From: Pleurocapsa sp. MO_226.B13
GTDB lineage: Bacteria; Cyanobacteriota; Cyanobacteriia; Cyanobacteriales; Xenococcaceae
Length of the DNA stretch: 5,576 nt
Assembly: GCA_030064795.1 (NCBI GenBank)
Contig: JASJEI010000552.1
Location: forward strand, 1-5,576
Direction of reading: 5' to 3'
Both the position numbers and the translations under genes were made by a program. The number at the start of each line of letters is the position of its first letter. Within the stretch, counting starts at the first letter, position 1. Below the pieces are notes generated by a model, which saw only the letters and a program-made list of their open reading frames with translations, was not told the origin of the DNA and made no database searches. Below are positions 1 to 5,529 of this stretch, piece after piece.

Positions 1-89
1 CCTCCAACTACACTATCTATTTCTGAGGTTTCTTTGCCTTTATCTGCCAAGTTTTCAATGTAGCTTAAGCTTAATTCTTTGATTTCCAT
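1..89 (-). CDS. N-terminal part of a small peptide precursor with a double-glycine-type leader (partial, runs off window)
   Basis: Seen: an ATG at 89-87 on the minus strand opens a frame that stays open to the window edge. It gives 30 residues, starting MEIKELSLSYIENLAD and ending SEIDSVVGG. The peptide is short, acidic and hydrophilic, with no signal peptide or membrane segment, and ends in a hydrophobic pair followed by Gly-Gly. AGGAGA lies just upstream and fixes the start. Known: cyanobacteria carry many short bacteriocin or RiPP-like precursors whose leaders end in GG and are cut by C39-peptidase ABC transporters during export. Inferred: this is such a leader, with the core peptide beyond position 1. 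The long upstream region with paired TGTAAG boxes may control it. Odd: the window ends exactly at the putative cleavage site, so core length and composition are unknown. It could instead be the start of an ordinary small hypothetical protein. The gene start is fairly sure, the function much less so. Confidence 0.6.
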   Translation of the reverse strand, partial: MEIKELSLSYIENLADKGKETSEIDSVVG

Positions 90-92
90 ATT

Positions 93-98
93 TCTCCT
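93..98 (-). promoter_or_regulatory. Shine-Dalgarno site of the small peptide gene
   Basis: On the minus strand the sequence reads AGGAGA, then AAT, then ATG. The match to the anti-Shine-Dalgarno sequence is strong. The spacing from AGGAG to the start is 4 nt, slightly short but workable. It is the best ribosome binding site in the window and the main reason to believe the gene at 89-1. Confidence 0.7.
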
Positions 99-144
99 GT
101 CGCAGATGTGTTAGTGTTTATCAGGGCAACTTATTTGTATGACT

Positions 145-176
145 CTCTTTGTCGAGATAAGAAAATAAACAAAGAG
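145..176. repeat. 8-bp perfect inverted repeat upstream of the peptide gene
   Basis: CTCTTTGT (145-152) and ACAAAGAG (169-176) are perfect inverted copies around a 16-nt AT-rich spacer. The repeat lies 56-87 bp upstream of the peptide start, where either an operator or a 5'-leader hairpin could act. No T-run follows, so it does not look like a terminator. Function is not known. Confidence 0.45.
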
Positions 177-291
177 CAGTTATATAAGTTCTTCTTAAGT
201 GCTGTTTAGTCCCAAGTGGTTTACATCTTTAGTATTACTACATCTATACAAAGAAAAAAATCGGATTAATGTAGGTTTATCTAAGGGGCAA

Positions 292-307
292 TGTAAGACT
301 TTGTAAG
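292..307 (-). promoter_or_regulatory. HLR1-like direct repeat, pair 1 (CTTACA, 10-bp period)
   Basis: The plus strand has TGTAAG at 292-297 and 302-307. Read on the minus strand with flanks it is CTTACAAAGTCTTACATT. The published HLR1 box, bound by the OmpR-family regulator RpaB, is KTTACAWWNNKTTACAWW. This copy differs only at the two K positions, where it has C. It lies about 203 bp upstream of the peptide start. Assignment to RpaB is an inference; the repeat and its period are directly visible. Confidence 0.45.
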
Positions 308-455
308 TTTCTAACCCTGCCGATTTTGGAACCTACAGTTTTTTAAAGTTAAATGAGTAAGGCGATTCTTTTAGTTGCGACCAGGGTAAAAGGGAAAATA
401 TGAAATATCTTGGTCGTCAGTGCTTTATCTGGAAGCGATTTCAGAAATTTCTTTC

Positions 456-477
456 TGTAAGTTTCTGTAAGTGTAAA
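456..477 (-). promoter_or_regulatory. HLR1-like direct repeat, pair 2, with an extra half-site
   Basis: TGTAAG occurs at 456-461 and 466-471, again exactly 10 bp apart, followed by TGTAAA at 472-477. On the minus strand this is TTTACA followed by two CTTACA units. The W positions after each TTACA are GA, so the match to HLR1 outside the hexamers is poorer than in pair 1. The spacing and hexamer are the same as in the other two pairs, which argues against chance. Confidence 0.4.
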
Positions 478-520
478 TGATTCAATTTATTAAGTGAGAC
501 AAAAAAAACCGATCGCTCAT

Positions 521-536
521 TGTAAGATCTTGTAAG
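521..536 (-). promoter_or_regulatory. HLR1-like direct repeat, pair 3
   Basis: TGTAAG occurs at 521-526 and 531-536, 10 bp apart. The minus strand reads CTTACAAGATCTTACAAT. This is the pair nearest the NB-ARC/WD40 gene, about 340 bp from its start, and about 430 bp from the peptide start. Which gene it serves cannot be told from the sequence. Confidence 0.4.
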
Positions 537-579
537 ATGCAAATTTCTTGAATACTAGGTCTTCAAGTTTTTTCTAACC

Positions 580-610
580 TCAAAAGTGGTTAACATATCT
601 AAACTTTTGA
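580..610. repeat. 8-bp perfect inverted repeat in the intergenic region
   Basis: TCAAAAGT (580-587) and ACTTTTGA (603-610) are perfect inverted copies with a 15-nt spacer. A shorter one, CTTGAA/TTCAAG (547-552 and 562-567, 9-nt spacer), lies just upstream. Neither is followed by a T-run. They may be operators, or chance in AT-rich DNA. Confidence 0.3.
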
Positions 611-815
611 ACTGGAAAAGCTGTTAGTACTCTTGAATTAATTCTTTCTTGCAAAGATAACGAGGTTGTCTGATAAGTATATTTTTTTACTTTCACGCAG
701 CCTACATCTTCTAAAAATGGCGGACTTTCAATTTGAAAATAACTCTTTCTCCCATACTTGAGAGAAGAAATGATTATCAGAAAACTTTTTCGTATTTCTC
801 TAAGAAAAATAGCGA

Positions 816-833
816 TCGGATCTTAAAATCCGA
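816..833 (+). other. Small hairpin in the leader of the NB-ARC/WD40 gene
   Basis: TCGGAT and ATCCGA pair around a 6-nt loop, 41 bp before the start codon. The stem is only 6 bp and no T-run follows, so it is not a terminator. It could lie in the 5' untranslated RNA, but no function can be given. Confidence 0.25.
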
Positions 834-873
834 GAAACATTTTGCTTCAATAGATAATTTACCGAGTTGAGTC

Positions 874-3453
874 ATGAATAATTATGAAGCTTTTAAAATA
901 ATCGCTAGATTTCTAAAGCAAGAAAAACTTAATCATCTTCAAGAATTAATTTTCTGTGAATCTTGGAAGGGTAAAACCTACCGAGAAATAGCCGAACTCT
1001 CTGGGTACACGGAAGAATATATTAGAGAAAATGGTGCTAGTTTATGGCAGCTAATCTCAAAAAGCTTGGAGGAAAAGGTTAATAAGCAAAACTGTAAGCA
1101 AATTTTAGAAAACTATTTTCTACAACAGGAGCAGATTACTGAAAATACCCATAAAAACCCCAAATATCATCAAGATTGGGAAGAAGCAATTGATATTTCT
1201 TTTTTCTTTGGGCGGAACGATGAATTAACTATTCTGGAAAAATGGATAGTTGAAGATGAATGCCGTCTGATAGGAATCTTTGGTATTGGAGGAATTGGTA
1301 AAACTTCACTGACAGTAAAATTAACCCAACAAATAGTAGGAGAATTTGATTTCGTTATCTGGCGATCGCTCCGCAATGCCCCACCCTTAAGTAAACTGTT
1401 GGCAAATATAATTCAAGTTTTATCTAACCAACAGGAAATCGAACAAAATTTACCTGAAAATGTTGGAGAAAGGATTTCTAAGTTAATTGCATATTTAAAA
1501 TCTCGTCGTTGTTTGTTGATTTTAGATAATGGAGAAACCATCTTACAAAGCGGAATTACTTGCGGTAGATATCGGGAAGGATATGAAGCTTATGGAGAAC
1601 TATTCCAACGTCTTGGAGAAATAAATCATCAAAGTTGCATTATCCTCACTAGTCGGGAAAACCCCCAAGAATTTAGCATTTTAGAAGGAAATAAAACTCC
1701 AGTGAGATCGTTGCAAGTAACAGGAGTCGAAACAGAGACAGGGAAAGAAATCTGTCAGTTAAAAGGCGAATTTTGCGGTTCGGAACAAGACTGGCAAACC
1801 TTAACTTATAACTATAGTGGCAATCCTTTAGCATTTAAAATTGTCGCCAGCACGATCCAAGATTTATTCGACGGAGATGTCAGTCAATTCCTGCAACAAG
1901 GAATATTTTCTTTTGACGATATAGAAGACTTACTGAACGAACAATTAGATCGCTTATCTAATTTAGAACGAGAAGTAATGTACTGGCTGGCGATCGAAAG
2001 AGAAGCCATATCCTTAGAACAATTACAACAAAATTTACTAGTATCTATCCCCTCCAAAAAACTACTAGAAGCAATTAAATCTTTAACAAGGCGATCGCTA
2101 ATTGAAAAGACAGCAACTGGATTTACCCAACAACCAGTAGTGATGGAATACCTGAGCGAGCGACAAATTGAGAAAGTAGCTCATGAAATCGCCGATCTAA
2201 CTCCAGATTTATTAACTACTCATGCCCTAATCAAAGCTCAAACCCAAGAATATATCCGACAAATTCAAACTCGCGTCACTCTCCAACCCTTAGCTAATAA
2301 ATTACTCGCTCGATATGAAGATCTTGAAGAAATAGAAATCAAATTAAAACAGATTATTGCAGAACTAAAACAAAAGTCTCAGGCTGAAGTAGGTTATGCA
2401 ATTGGGAATATTATCAACCTATTACAACAACTAGAGATAGATCTAAGTAATTATGATTTTTCTCATACTTCTATCAGACAAGCATATTTAAGAAATTTAG
2501 ATTTACATCAGGTTAAGTTAAGTCATTCCCATTTTCAAGATTCTATTTTTTCCGAATCAATCGATTTCATCTTCGATGTAGCTTTTAATCATCAAGGAGA
2601 TATTTTAGCTAGCGGTCATCAAAATGGCGATATTTATCTATGGTCGATTCCTTCAGGAAAAAAAATACGTGCTTGGAAGGCACACAATGATTGGTTTGAT
2701 TCATTGGTATTTAGTCCAGACGGTTGGACTATAGCTAGCGGGACAAAAGACGAAGAAGTTAAACTGTGGTCGGTAAAAACGGGAAAATTAATTAAAACTT
2801 TGCGGGCATATATTATGCCTCATTCAAATTTAGTGTTTCATCCCAACGGTGAAATATTAATTTGTGCTACTCGCGATCGCAACATCCAACTTTGGAAGAT
2901 CAATACTGGCAAATGTTACAAAATTCTCCAAGCAGATAGAGAGAGAATTATTTCTCTTGCTATTAGCTCTGATGGATACAGACTAGCTTGTGGATATATT
3001 GATGGAACTGTTGAAATATGGAATTTATCTACCTTTGAATGTAACAAGACTATAGACGCTAACACTGCTGCTAGTTTCTCAACTATTAGCCCAGATGGTC
3101 GATATATCTATACGGGGTGTATTGATACTAGAGTCAAACAATGGGATTTAGAAACAGGCATTTGTCTCAAAGAATTTGTCGGACATACTAATCAGATATA
3201 CGGTATGGATCTAAATTCTCAAGGCAATATGCTTGCTACTGCCGATCTAGACAATAATATTCGCATTTGGGACGTAAATACTGGTCGATGTCTCAACGTG
3301 CTGCAAGATCATGAAAATACGATTTATGAAGTTGCATTTAGTCCTAACGGTCAAATTCTGGCTAGTGGAGGCTTGGATTATAGTGTTAGATTGTGGTCTA
3401 TTCCTTCAGGTCAACCACTCAAAAGCTTACGAGGATACCAATCAAAAATCTGA
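874..3453 (+). CDS. STAND-type NB-ARC ATPase with C-terminal WD40 repeats, probably truncated
   Basis: An 859-residue cytoplasmic protein with no signal peptide or membrane segment. Residues 1-80 form a helical, HTH-like domain (motif GKTYREIAELSGYTEEYI, about 33-50) common at the start of cyanobacterial STAND proteins. The NB-ARC ATPase follows: FGR near 112-114, P-loop GIGGIGKT (137-144), Walker B LLILD ending at D218, TSR (259-261), and a GNPL motif (316-319). Residues about 522-559 resemble pentapeptide repeats. Seven WD40 repeats fill about 568-858. Family knowledge: such proteins are ATP-driven switches in which the WD40 part senses a ligand and the N-terminus signals; some relatives act in phage defence. 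No effector enzyme domain is seen here, so the output is unknown. The start fits the family N-terminus, but the Shine-Dalgarno is weak. The stop interrupts an eighth WD40 repeat (see 3451-3491). Seven blades can close a propeller, so the product may still fold. Confidence 0.85.
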   Translation: MNNYEAFKIIARFLKQEKLNHLQELIFCESWKGKTYREIAELSGYTEEYIRENGASLWQLISKSLEEKVNKQNCKQILENYFLQQEQITENTHKNPKYHQDWEEAIDISFFFGRNDELTILEKWIVEDECRLIGIFGIGGIGKTSLTVKLTQQIVGEFDFVIWRSLRNAPPLSKLLANIIQVLSNQQEIEQNLPENVGERISKLIAYLKSRRCLLILDNGETILQSGITCGRYREGYEAYGELFQRLGEINHQSCIILTSRENPQEFSILEGNKTPVRSLQVTGVETETGKEICQLKGEFCGSEQDWQTLTYNYSGNPLAFKIVASTIQDLFDGDVSQFLQQGIFSFDDIEDLLNEQLDRLSNLEREVMYWLAIEREAISLEQLQQNLLVSIPSKKLLEAIKSLTRRSLIEKTATGFTQQPVVMEYLSERQIEKVAHEIADLTPDLLTTHALIKAQTQEYIRQIQTRVTLQPLANKLLARYEDLEEIEIKLKQIIAELKQKSQAEVGYAIGNIINLLQQLEIDLSNYDFSHTSIRQAYLRNLDLHQVKLSHSHFQDSIFSESIDFIFDVAFNHQGDILASGHQNGDIYLWSIPSGKKIRAWKAHNDWFDSLVFSPDGWTIASGTKDEEVKLWSVKTGKLIKTLRAYIMPHSNLVFHPNGEILICATRDRNIQLWKINTGKCYKILQADRERIISLAISSDGYRLACGYIDGTVEIWNLSTFECNKTIDANTAASFSTISPDGRYIYTGCIDTRVKQWDLETGICLKEFVGHTNQIYGMDLNSQGNMLATADLDNNIRIWDVNTGRCLNVLQDHENTIYEVAFSPNGQILASGGLDYSVRLWSIPSGQPLKSLRGYQSKI

Positions 3454-3491
3454 TCGCTTGCTTTTTCTCCTAACCAACAATTATTAGCTAG
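3451..3491 (+). pseudogene. Remnant of an eighth WD40 repeat after the stop codon, cut by the insertion sequence
   Basis: After the TGA at 3451-3453 the same frame reads SLAFSPNQQLLA (3454-3489), a normal WD40 repeat start that lines up with the seventh repeat (VAFSPNGQILAS). In that alignment the stop sits where another residue is expected. A single C-to-T change from CGA (Arg) would create it and would also restore CGATCGC in the DNA. The insertion sequence begins at 3492. In frame, the element would add 17 foreign codons before TAA at 3538-3540. Proteins of this family usually carry more WD40 repeats, so the gene was probably longer. Confidence 0.75.
3488..3491. repeat. CTAG at left edge of the insertion sequence (target-site copy)
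   Basis: CTAG stands directly outside the left inverted repeat, and an identical CTAG stands outside the right one (5286-5289). In form it is a 4-bp target duplication. Because the two flanks belong to different genes, it may instead mark two separate insertions into the same preferred target. Confidence 0.65.
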
Positions 3492-3508
3492 AACACCGAT
3501 TCAGTATT
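3492..3508 (+). repeat. Left terminal inverted repeat of the insertion sequence
   Basis: AACACCGATTCAGTATT, an exact inverted copy of 5269-5285. Inward of it the match drops to scattered A residues. Confidence 0.9.
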
Positions 3509-3514
3509 GGAAAA

Positions 3515-5104
3515 CTAAGCAAGACATGCTTTTGAGGTAAGTTGCTCGGGGTTGTCTTGAAACAGTCGCAACAAAACATGAAGATTATGAACAACCGCTG
3601 TGCGACGCAGGTCAAATAAGTTTTTTCTGACCCCAAGATAACGTGCTTTATCACCTTGCCAGCGATCAATGTGAGATAAACTATGCTCAACGGCGACTCG
3701 TTCTCTTAATTTGGCACGACCTTTAGTGGTTAATTGACGCTCCCGAAGTTCAGCAATAAACTTCTCATCAGGATGAATTGAGACACTGCGTCCTCGCTTG
3801 CTGGTAGTACATTTATCCCTGAGAGGACAATTGGCACAAGTTGCTGCGGGAAACTGCACTTTGCCGCCTTCTCGAAAAGGTAAACTGACCTGATTGGGAC
3901 ATGTAATCCTCCCCGATTCCCAATCTAAAACGAAGGAGGATTTGGCAAACTTATTACCATTGGATACCCGCCAAGCTTTACAGTAAATGGTTAATTCTGG
4001 GTCGCGATTCTTGACCCAAGAACTACTTAAGTAAGCTCGATCAATGTGTAACTCGCTTAACTGAACTTTCTGATGCTCCAAGTCAACAGAGAGCGCCTCA
4101 GTAACAGAAGCCTCTGCCAGATTAGCCATTGTCACTCCTACAGCTCGCACCAATCCGTTATCTAGATCCTTAAGAATATGACGTTTATAACCATCAAACC
4201 TTTTGCTGCGATTTTTCCGTCCATGTCTCATTTCCTGATCTTCAATGGTAATACGTCGGTTTTTCGCCACTCCTTTTTGTAGTTTCACTACGCCCGGCTC
4301 ATCAAGTTCCACATCTTGTGCCTTGATTTGCTCGGCAGCTTCGAGACTGGAACGAACCACAGGATCAGACTTACTGTCTGGTATCTTATCTAAATGAGTT
4401 TCCACTTGAGACAAGACTCCCAAAACCATTCCTAAGGCTAAATTCCTCTCTTCGGGGTTCTCCCAATTTAAGTCCAATGCTGCTTTGAGACTTGACCCTG
4501 CTACCAAGTCAGCGTCCATCTCTGAAGCAATTTCCGTCAACTCCCTCCCCTGTTGACGAGCTATCACACCCAACGCTTTTTTCAGAGCATGACCCAATAA
4601 ATTATAGGTGTCTTCTACCTTTGCTGCTCCCCACAAAGGAGAAGAATCCAGTGCCGCTCGCAATTGTCGCCCACCAAACTTTTTGGTCTGAAAAGCTAAT
4701 TCTACAGTTCTTTCGATTAATCTTCGATCCAGTTGATGAATGATTAAAGCTTGTCGGAATCTCACCAGGCTTGCTTGAGAAAAGGGCGCTTGTTCACAGT
4801 CGAGACAATCCACTACCAGCTGCCAACGCCGATCCATTGTCAGAGCTTCGATAGCTTCAGCATCCGAAGCCTTGGTATAAGCTTGTAAGATTACTGTTAA
4901 GGCTAGTTGTGCTGGGGGCACAGGAGGATGCCCTGTGACAGCTTCGGCGTACATCGTCGATAGTTCTTCTTGAAACTTCTCGTCAAACAATAAGTGACGA
5001 ATTTCTCGTAAAAAGGTAAATAGTTTCGCTCTTTTGATGAGTTTGACGATTTTTGCTTCTTTCTCTGACAAGTCAATGGGCGGATTCCAAGGTTCTGGTC
5101 GCAT
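3515..5104 (-). CDS. IS1182-like DDE transposase, full length
   Basis: A 529-residue transposase that would bind the element's ends and catalyse its movement. The N-terminal part (about 15-125) matches the DUF772-type transposase domain, with the typical stretch GHPPVPPAQLALTVILQAY at 58-76. The RNase H-like DDE core carries likely catalytic residues D153 (in ALDSSPLWG), D355 (in HIDRAYLSS) and E473 (in RVAVEHSLSHIDRWQG). A cysteine cluster before the glutamate (C402, C423, C426, C432) resembles the zinc-binding insert of IS1182 transposases. The charged middle (about 185-300) includes a basic patch, RHGRKNRSKRFDGYKRH. The start at 5104 has only a weak upstream purine run (AAGAAG). The stop TAG lies close to the left end of the element. 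The frame is unbroken and its length is normal for the family. It is transcribed towards the WD40 gene, so the two converge. Confidence 0.9.
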   Translation of the reverse strand: MRPEPWNPPIDLSEKEAKIVKLIKRAKLFTFLREIRHLLFDEKFQEELSTMYAEAVTGHPPVPPAQLALTVILQAYTKASDAEAIEALTMDRRWQLVVDCLDCEQAPFSQASLVRFRQALIIHQLDRRLIERTVELAFQTKKFGGRQLRAALDSSPLWGAAKVEDTYNLLGHALKKALGVIARQQGRELTEIASEMDADLVAGSSLKAALDLNWENPEERNLALGMVLGVLSQVETHLDKIPDSKSDPVVRSSLEAAEQIKAQDVELDEPGVVKLQKGVAKNRRITIEDQEMRHGRKNRSKRFDGYKRHILKDLDNGLVRAVGVTMANLAEASVTEALSVDLEHQKVQLSELHIDRAYLSSSWVKNRDPELTIYCKAWRVSNGNKFAKSSFVLDWESGRITCPNQVSLPFREGGKVQFPAATCANCPLRDKCTTSKRGRSVSIHPDEKFIAELRERQLTTKGRAKLRERVAVEHSLSHIDRWQGDKARYLGVRKNLFDLRRTAVVHNLHVLLRLFQDNPEQLTSKACLA

Positions 5105-5219
5105 TTGCTTCTTGTTTACGGTTGATCTTGCTTATCTTACCGCTCACTTTTCCCAACACCAAAATCTCTACAAGAATACTCTCATTAGCAAGCACTAATC
5201 GAGAACTTATTTAAGCCTA

Positions 5220-5225
5220 ATTATA
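5220..5225 (-). promoter_or_regulatory. Candidate -10 box of the transposase promoter
   Basis: The minus strand has a perfect TATAAT about 115 nt before the transposase start, inside the element. The -35 region is poor: TGTTGA lies 16 bp upstream. The position, just inside the right end, is where insertion-sequence promoters usually sit. No transcript evidence is available. Confidence 0.35.
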
Positions 5226-5268
5226 AGGGGCTTCAAATTGCTCAACAGTACACTAGTCCTGCTTTTTG

Positions 5269-5285
5269 AATACTGAATCGGTGTT
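5269..5285 (-). repeat. Right terminal inverted repeat of the insertion sequence
   Basis: AATACTGAATCGGTGTT, the exact reverse complement of 3492-3508, with CTAG directly outside. Confidence 0.9.
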
Positions 5286-5289
5286 CTAG
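5286..5289. repeat. CTAG at right edge of the insertion sequence (target-site copy)
   Basis: It matches the CTAG at 3488-3491. Here it forms the first codon (CTA, Leu) and the start of the second (GCA, Ala) of the reverse transcriptase fragment, so it belongs naturally to that gene. Confidence 0.65.
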
Positions 5290-5438
5290 CAAATATCGCA
5301 CTCAACGGGATTGAGAAAATTGGAGAATACAAAATCTCCAGTGGAAAAATTATCTCAAAATGCGTCCGCTACGCGGATGACATGATATATATACTCAAAC
5401 CTGAAGATGACGAAAATCAAATACTTGAAAAAATCAAA
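5286..5438 (+). pseudogene. Group II intron reverse transcriptase (maturase) fragment
   Basis: The plus frame from 5286 reads LANIALNGIEKIGE, then CVRYADDMIYILKPEDD, then ILEKIK: 51 codons. This is the palm-domain block of group II intron reverse transcriptases (LtrA-like). The usual order is (P)LLANIALNGIE, then the catalytic YADD (5370-5381), then KP and a helix. These enzymes copy intron RNA into DNA during retrohoming and help splicing; full proteins have roughly 400-600 residues. Everything before LAN is missing at the insertion sequence, and homology ends near 5438, so the fragment is dead at both ends. The frame stays open to TGA at 5544-5546, but the residues after KIK do not look like this family. 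No intron domain V/VI RNA was recognised nearby. Confidence 0.8.
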
Positions 5439-5445
5439 GTAACTT

Positions 5446-5529
5446 CTCAAAAAGCCAGGGTGCGATCGCCGCGAAAAGTTAGGCCAAAGACAGAGAGCTC
5501 TTCTCGGCGCGAGGGCCCAGGCTTTCGAG
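5446..5529. repeat. GC-rich, imperfectly palindromic repeat (MITE- or REP-like)
   Basis: Outer arms AAAGCCAGGG (5451-5460) and CCCAGGCTTT (5516-5525) pair at 9 of 10 positions. Inner arms CGCCGCGAA (5467-5475) and TTCTCGGCG (5501-5509) pair at 8 of 9. The gap between outer and inner arms is 6 nt on both sides, so all four arms fall into one long hairpin with a loop of about 25 nt. The element is far richer in GC than its surroundings and contains a HIP1 octamer. It starts where reverse transcriptase homology stops, so it probably inserted there or marks a deletion end. Its translations in several frames resemble spurious short cyanobacterial proteins I have seen before, which suggests a dispersed repeat; that is a recollection, not a search result. 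Confidence 0.5.

Larger units (their letters stand above)
90..873. other. Divergent intergenic region without a convincing gene
   Basis: This 784-bp AT-rich stretch separates the minus-strand peptide gene from the plus-strand NB-ARC/WD40 gene, so it should hold both promoters. No frame on either strand gives a credible protein, and no tRNA or rRNA is visible. It contains inverted repeats at 145-176, 547-567, 580-610 and 816-833, three pairs of 10-bp-spaced TGTAAG hexamers, and a 13-bp palindrome, TTTCAATTTGAAA (726-738). No promoter with both boxes stands out. Weak candidates are a minus-strand TATAAC/TATATA at 179-186 and a plus-strand TTGTCT-N16-TACTTT starting near 667. Confidence 0.6.
3492..5285. 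mobile_element. Complete insertion sequence, IS1182-like, 1794 bp
   Basis: The ends are set by 17-bp perfect terminal inverted repeats (AACACCGATTCAGTATT and its complement) directly bordered by CTAG on both sides. One full-length transposase gene on the minus strand fills most of the element. It ends 23 bp inside the left end and starts 181 bp inside the right end. Length and gene content fit the IS1182 family. No stop or frameshift is seen in the transposase, so the copy looks recent and possibly active. It contains no HIP1 octamer, unlike its surroundings, which fits DNA of separate origin. It lies in the NB-ARC/WD40 gene on the left and a reverse transcriptase remnant on the right. Confidence 0.9.

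Noticed and set aside
353..480. Two tiny plus-strand frames of 16 and 26 codons that overlap by ATGA at 400-403, the second with a purine-rich stretch upstream and three cysteines.
   Set aside because: They are very short, have no recognisable motif, and the second runs through the paired TGTAAG boxes, which explain that sequence better as regulatory DNA.
292..536. Paired TGTAAG hexamers as a CRISPR-like or satellite array.
   Set aside because: Units are only 6 bp, pairs are irregularly spaced (164 and 65 bp), and nothing resembles repeats with unique spacers.
816..833. Hairpin TCGGAT/ATCCGA as a terminator.
   Set aside because: The stem is 6 bp and is not followed by a T-run on either strand.
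1170..1376. Minus-strand frame of 68 codons inside the NB-ARC region.
   Set aside because: It is antisense to the conserved P-loop region and shows no family features of its own.
3484..3690. Minus-strand frame of 68 codons overlapping the transposase end and crossing the element border.
   Set aside because: It is an out-of-frame shadow of the transposase C-terminus.
4492..4743. Plus-strand frame of 83 codons inside the transposase gene.
   Set aside because: It is antisense to well-conserved transposase sequence including D153, with low-complexity translation and no ribosome binding site.
5365..5377. Palindrome TCCGC-TAC-GCGGA as a separate repeat element.
   Set aside because: It encodes the Arg-Tyr-Ala-Asp part of the conserved reverse transcriptase motif in frame, so coding constraint explains it.
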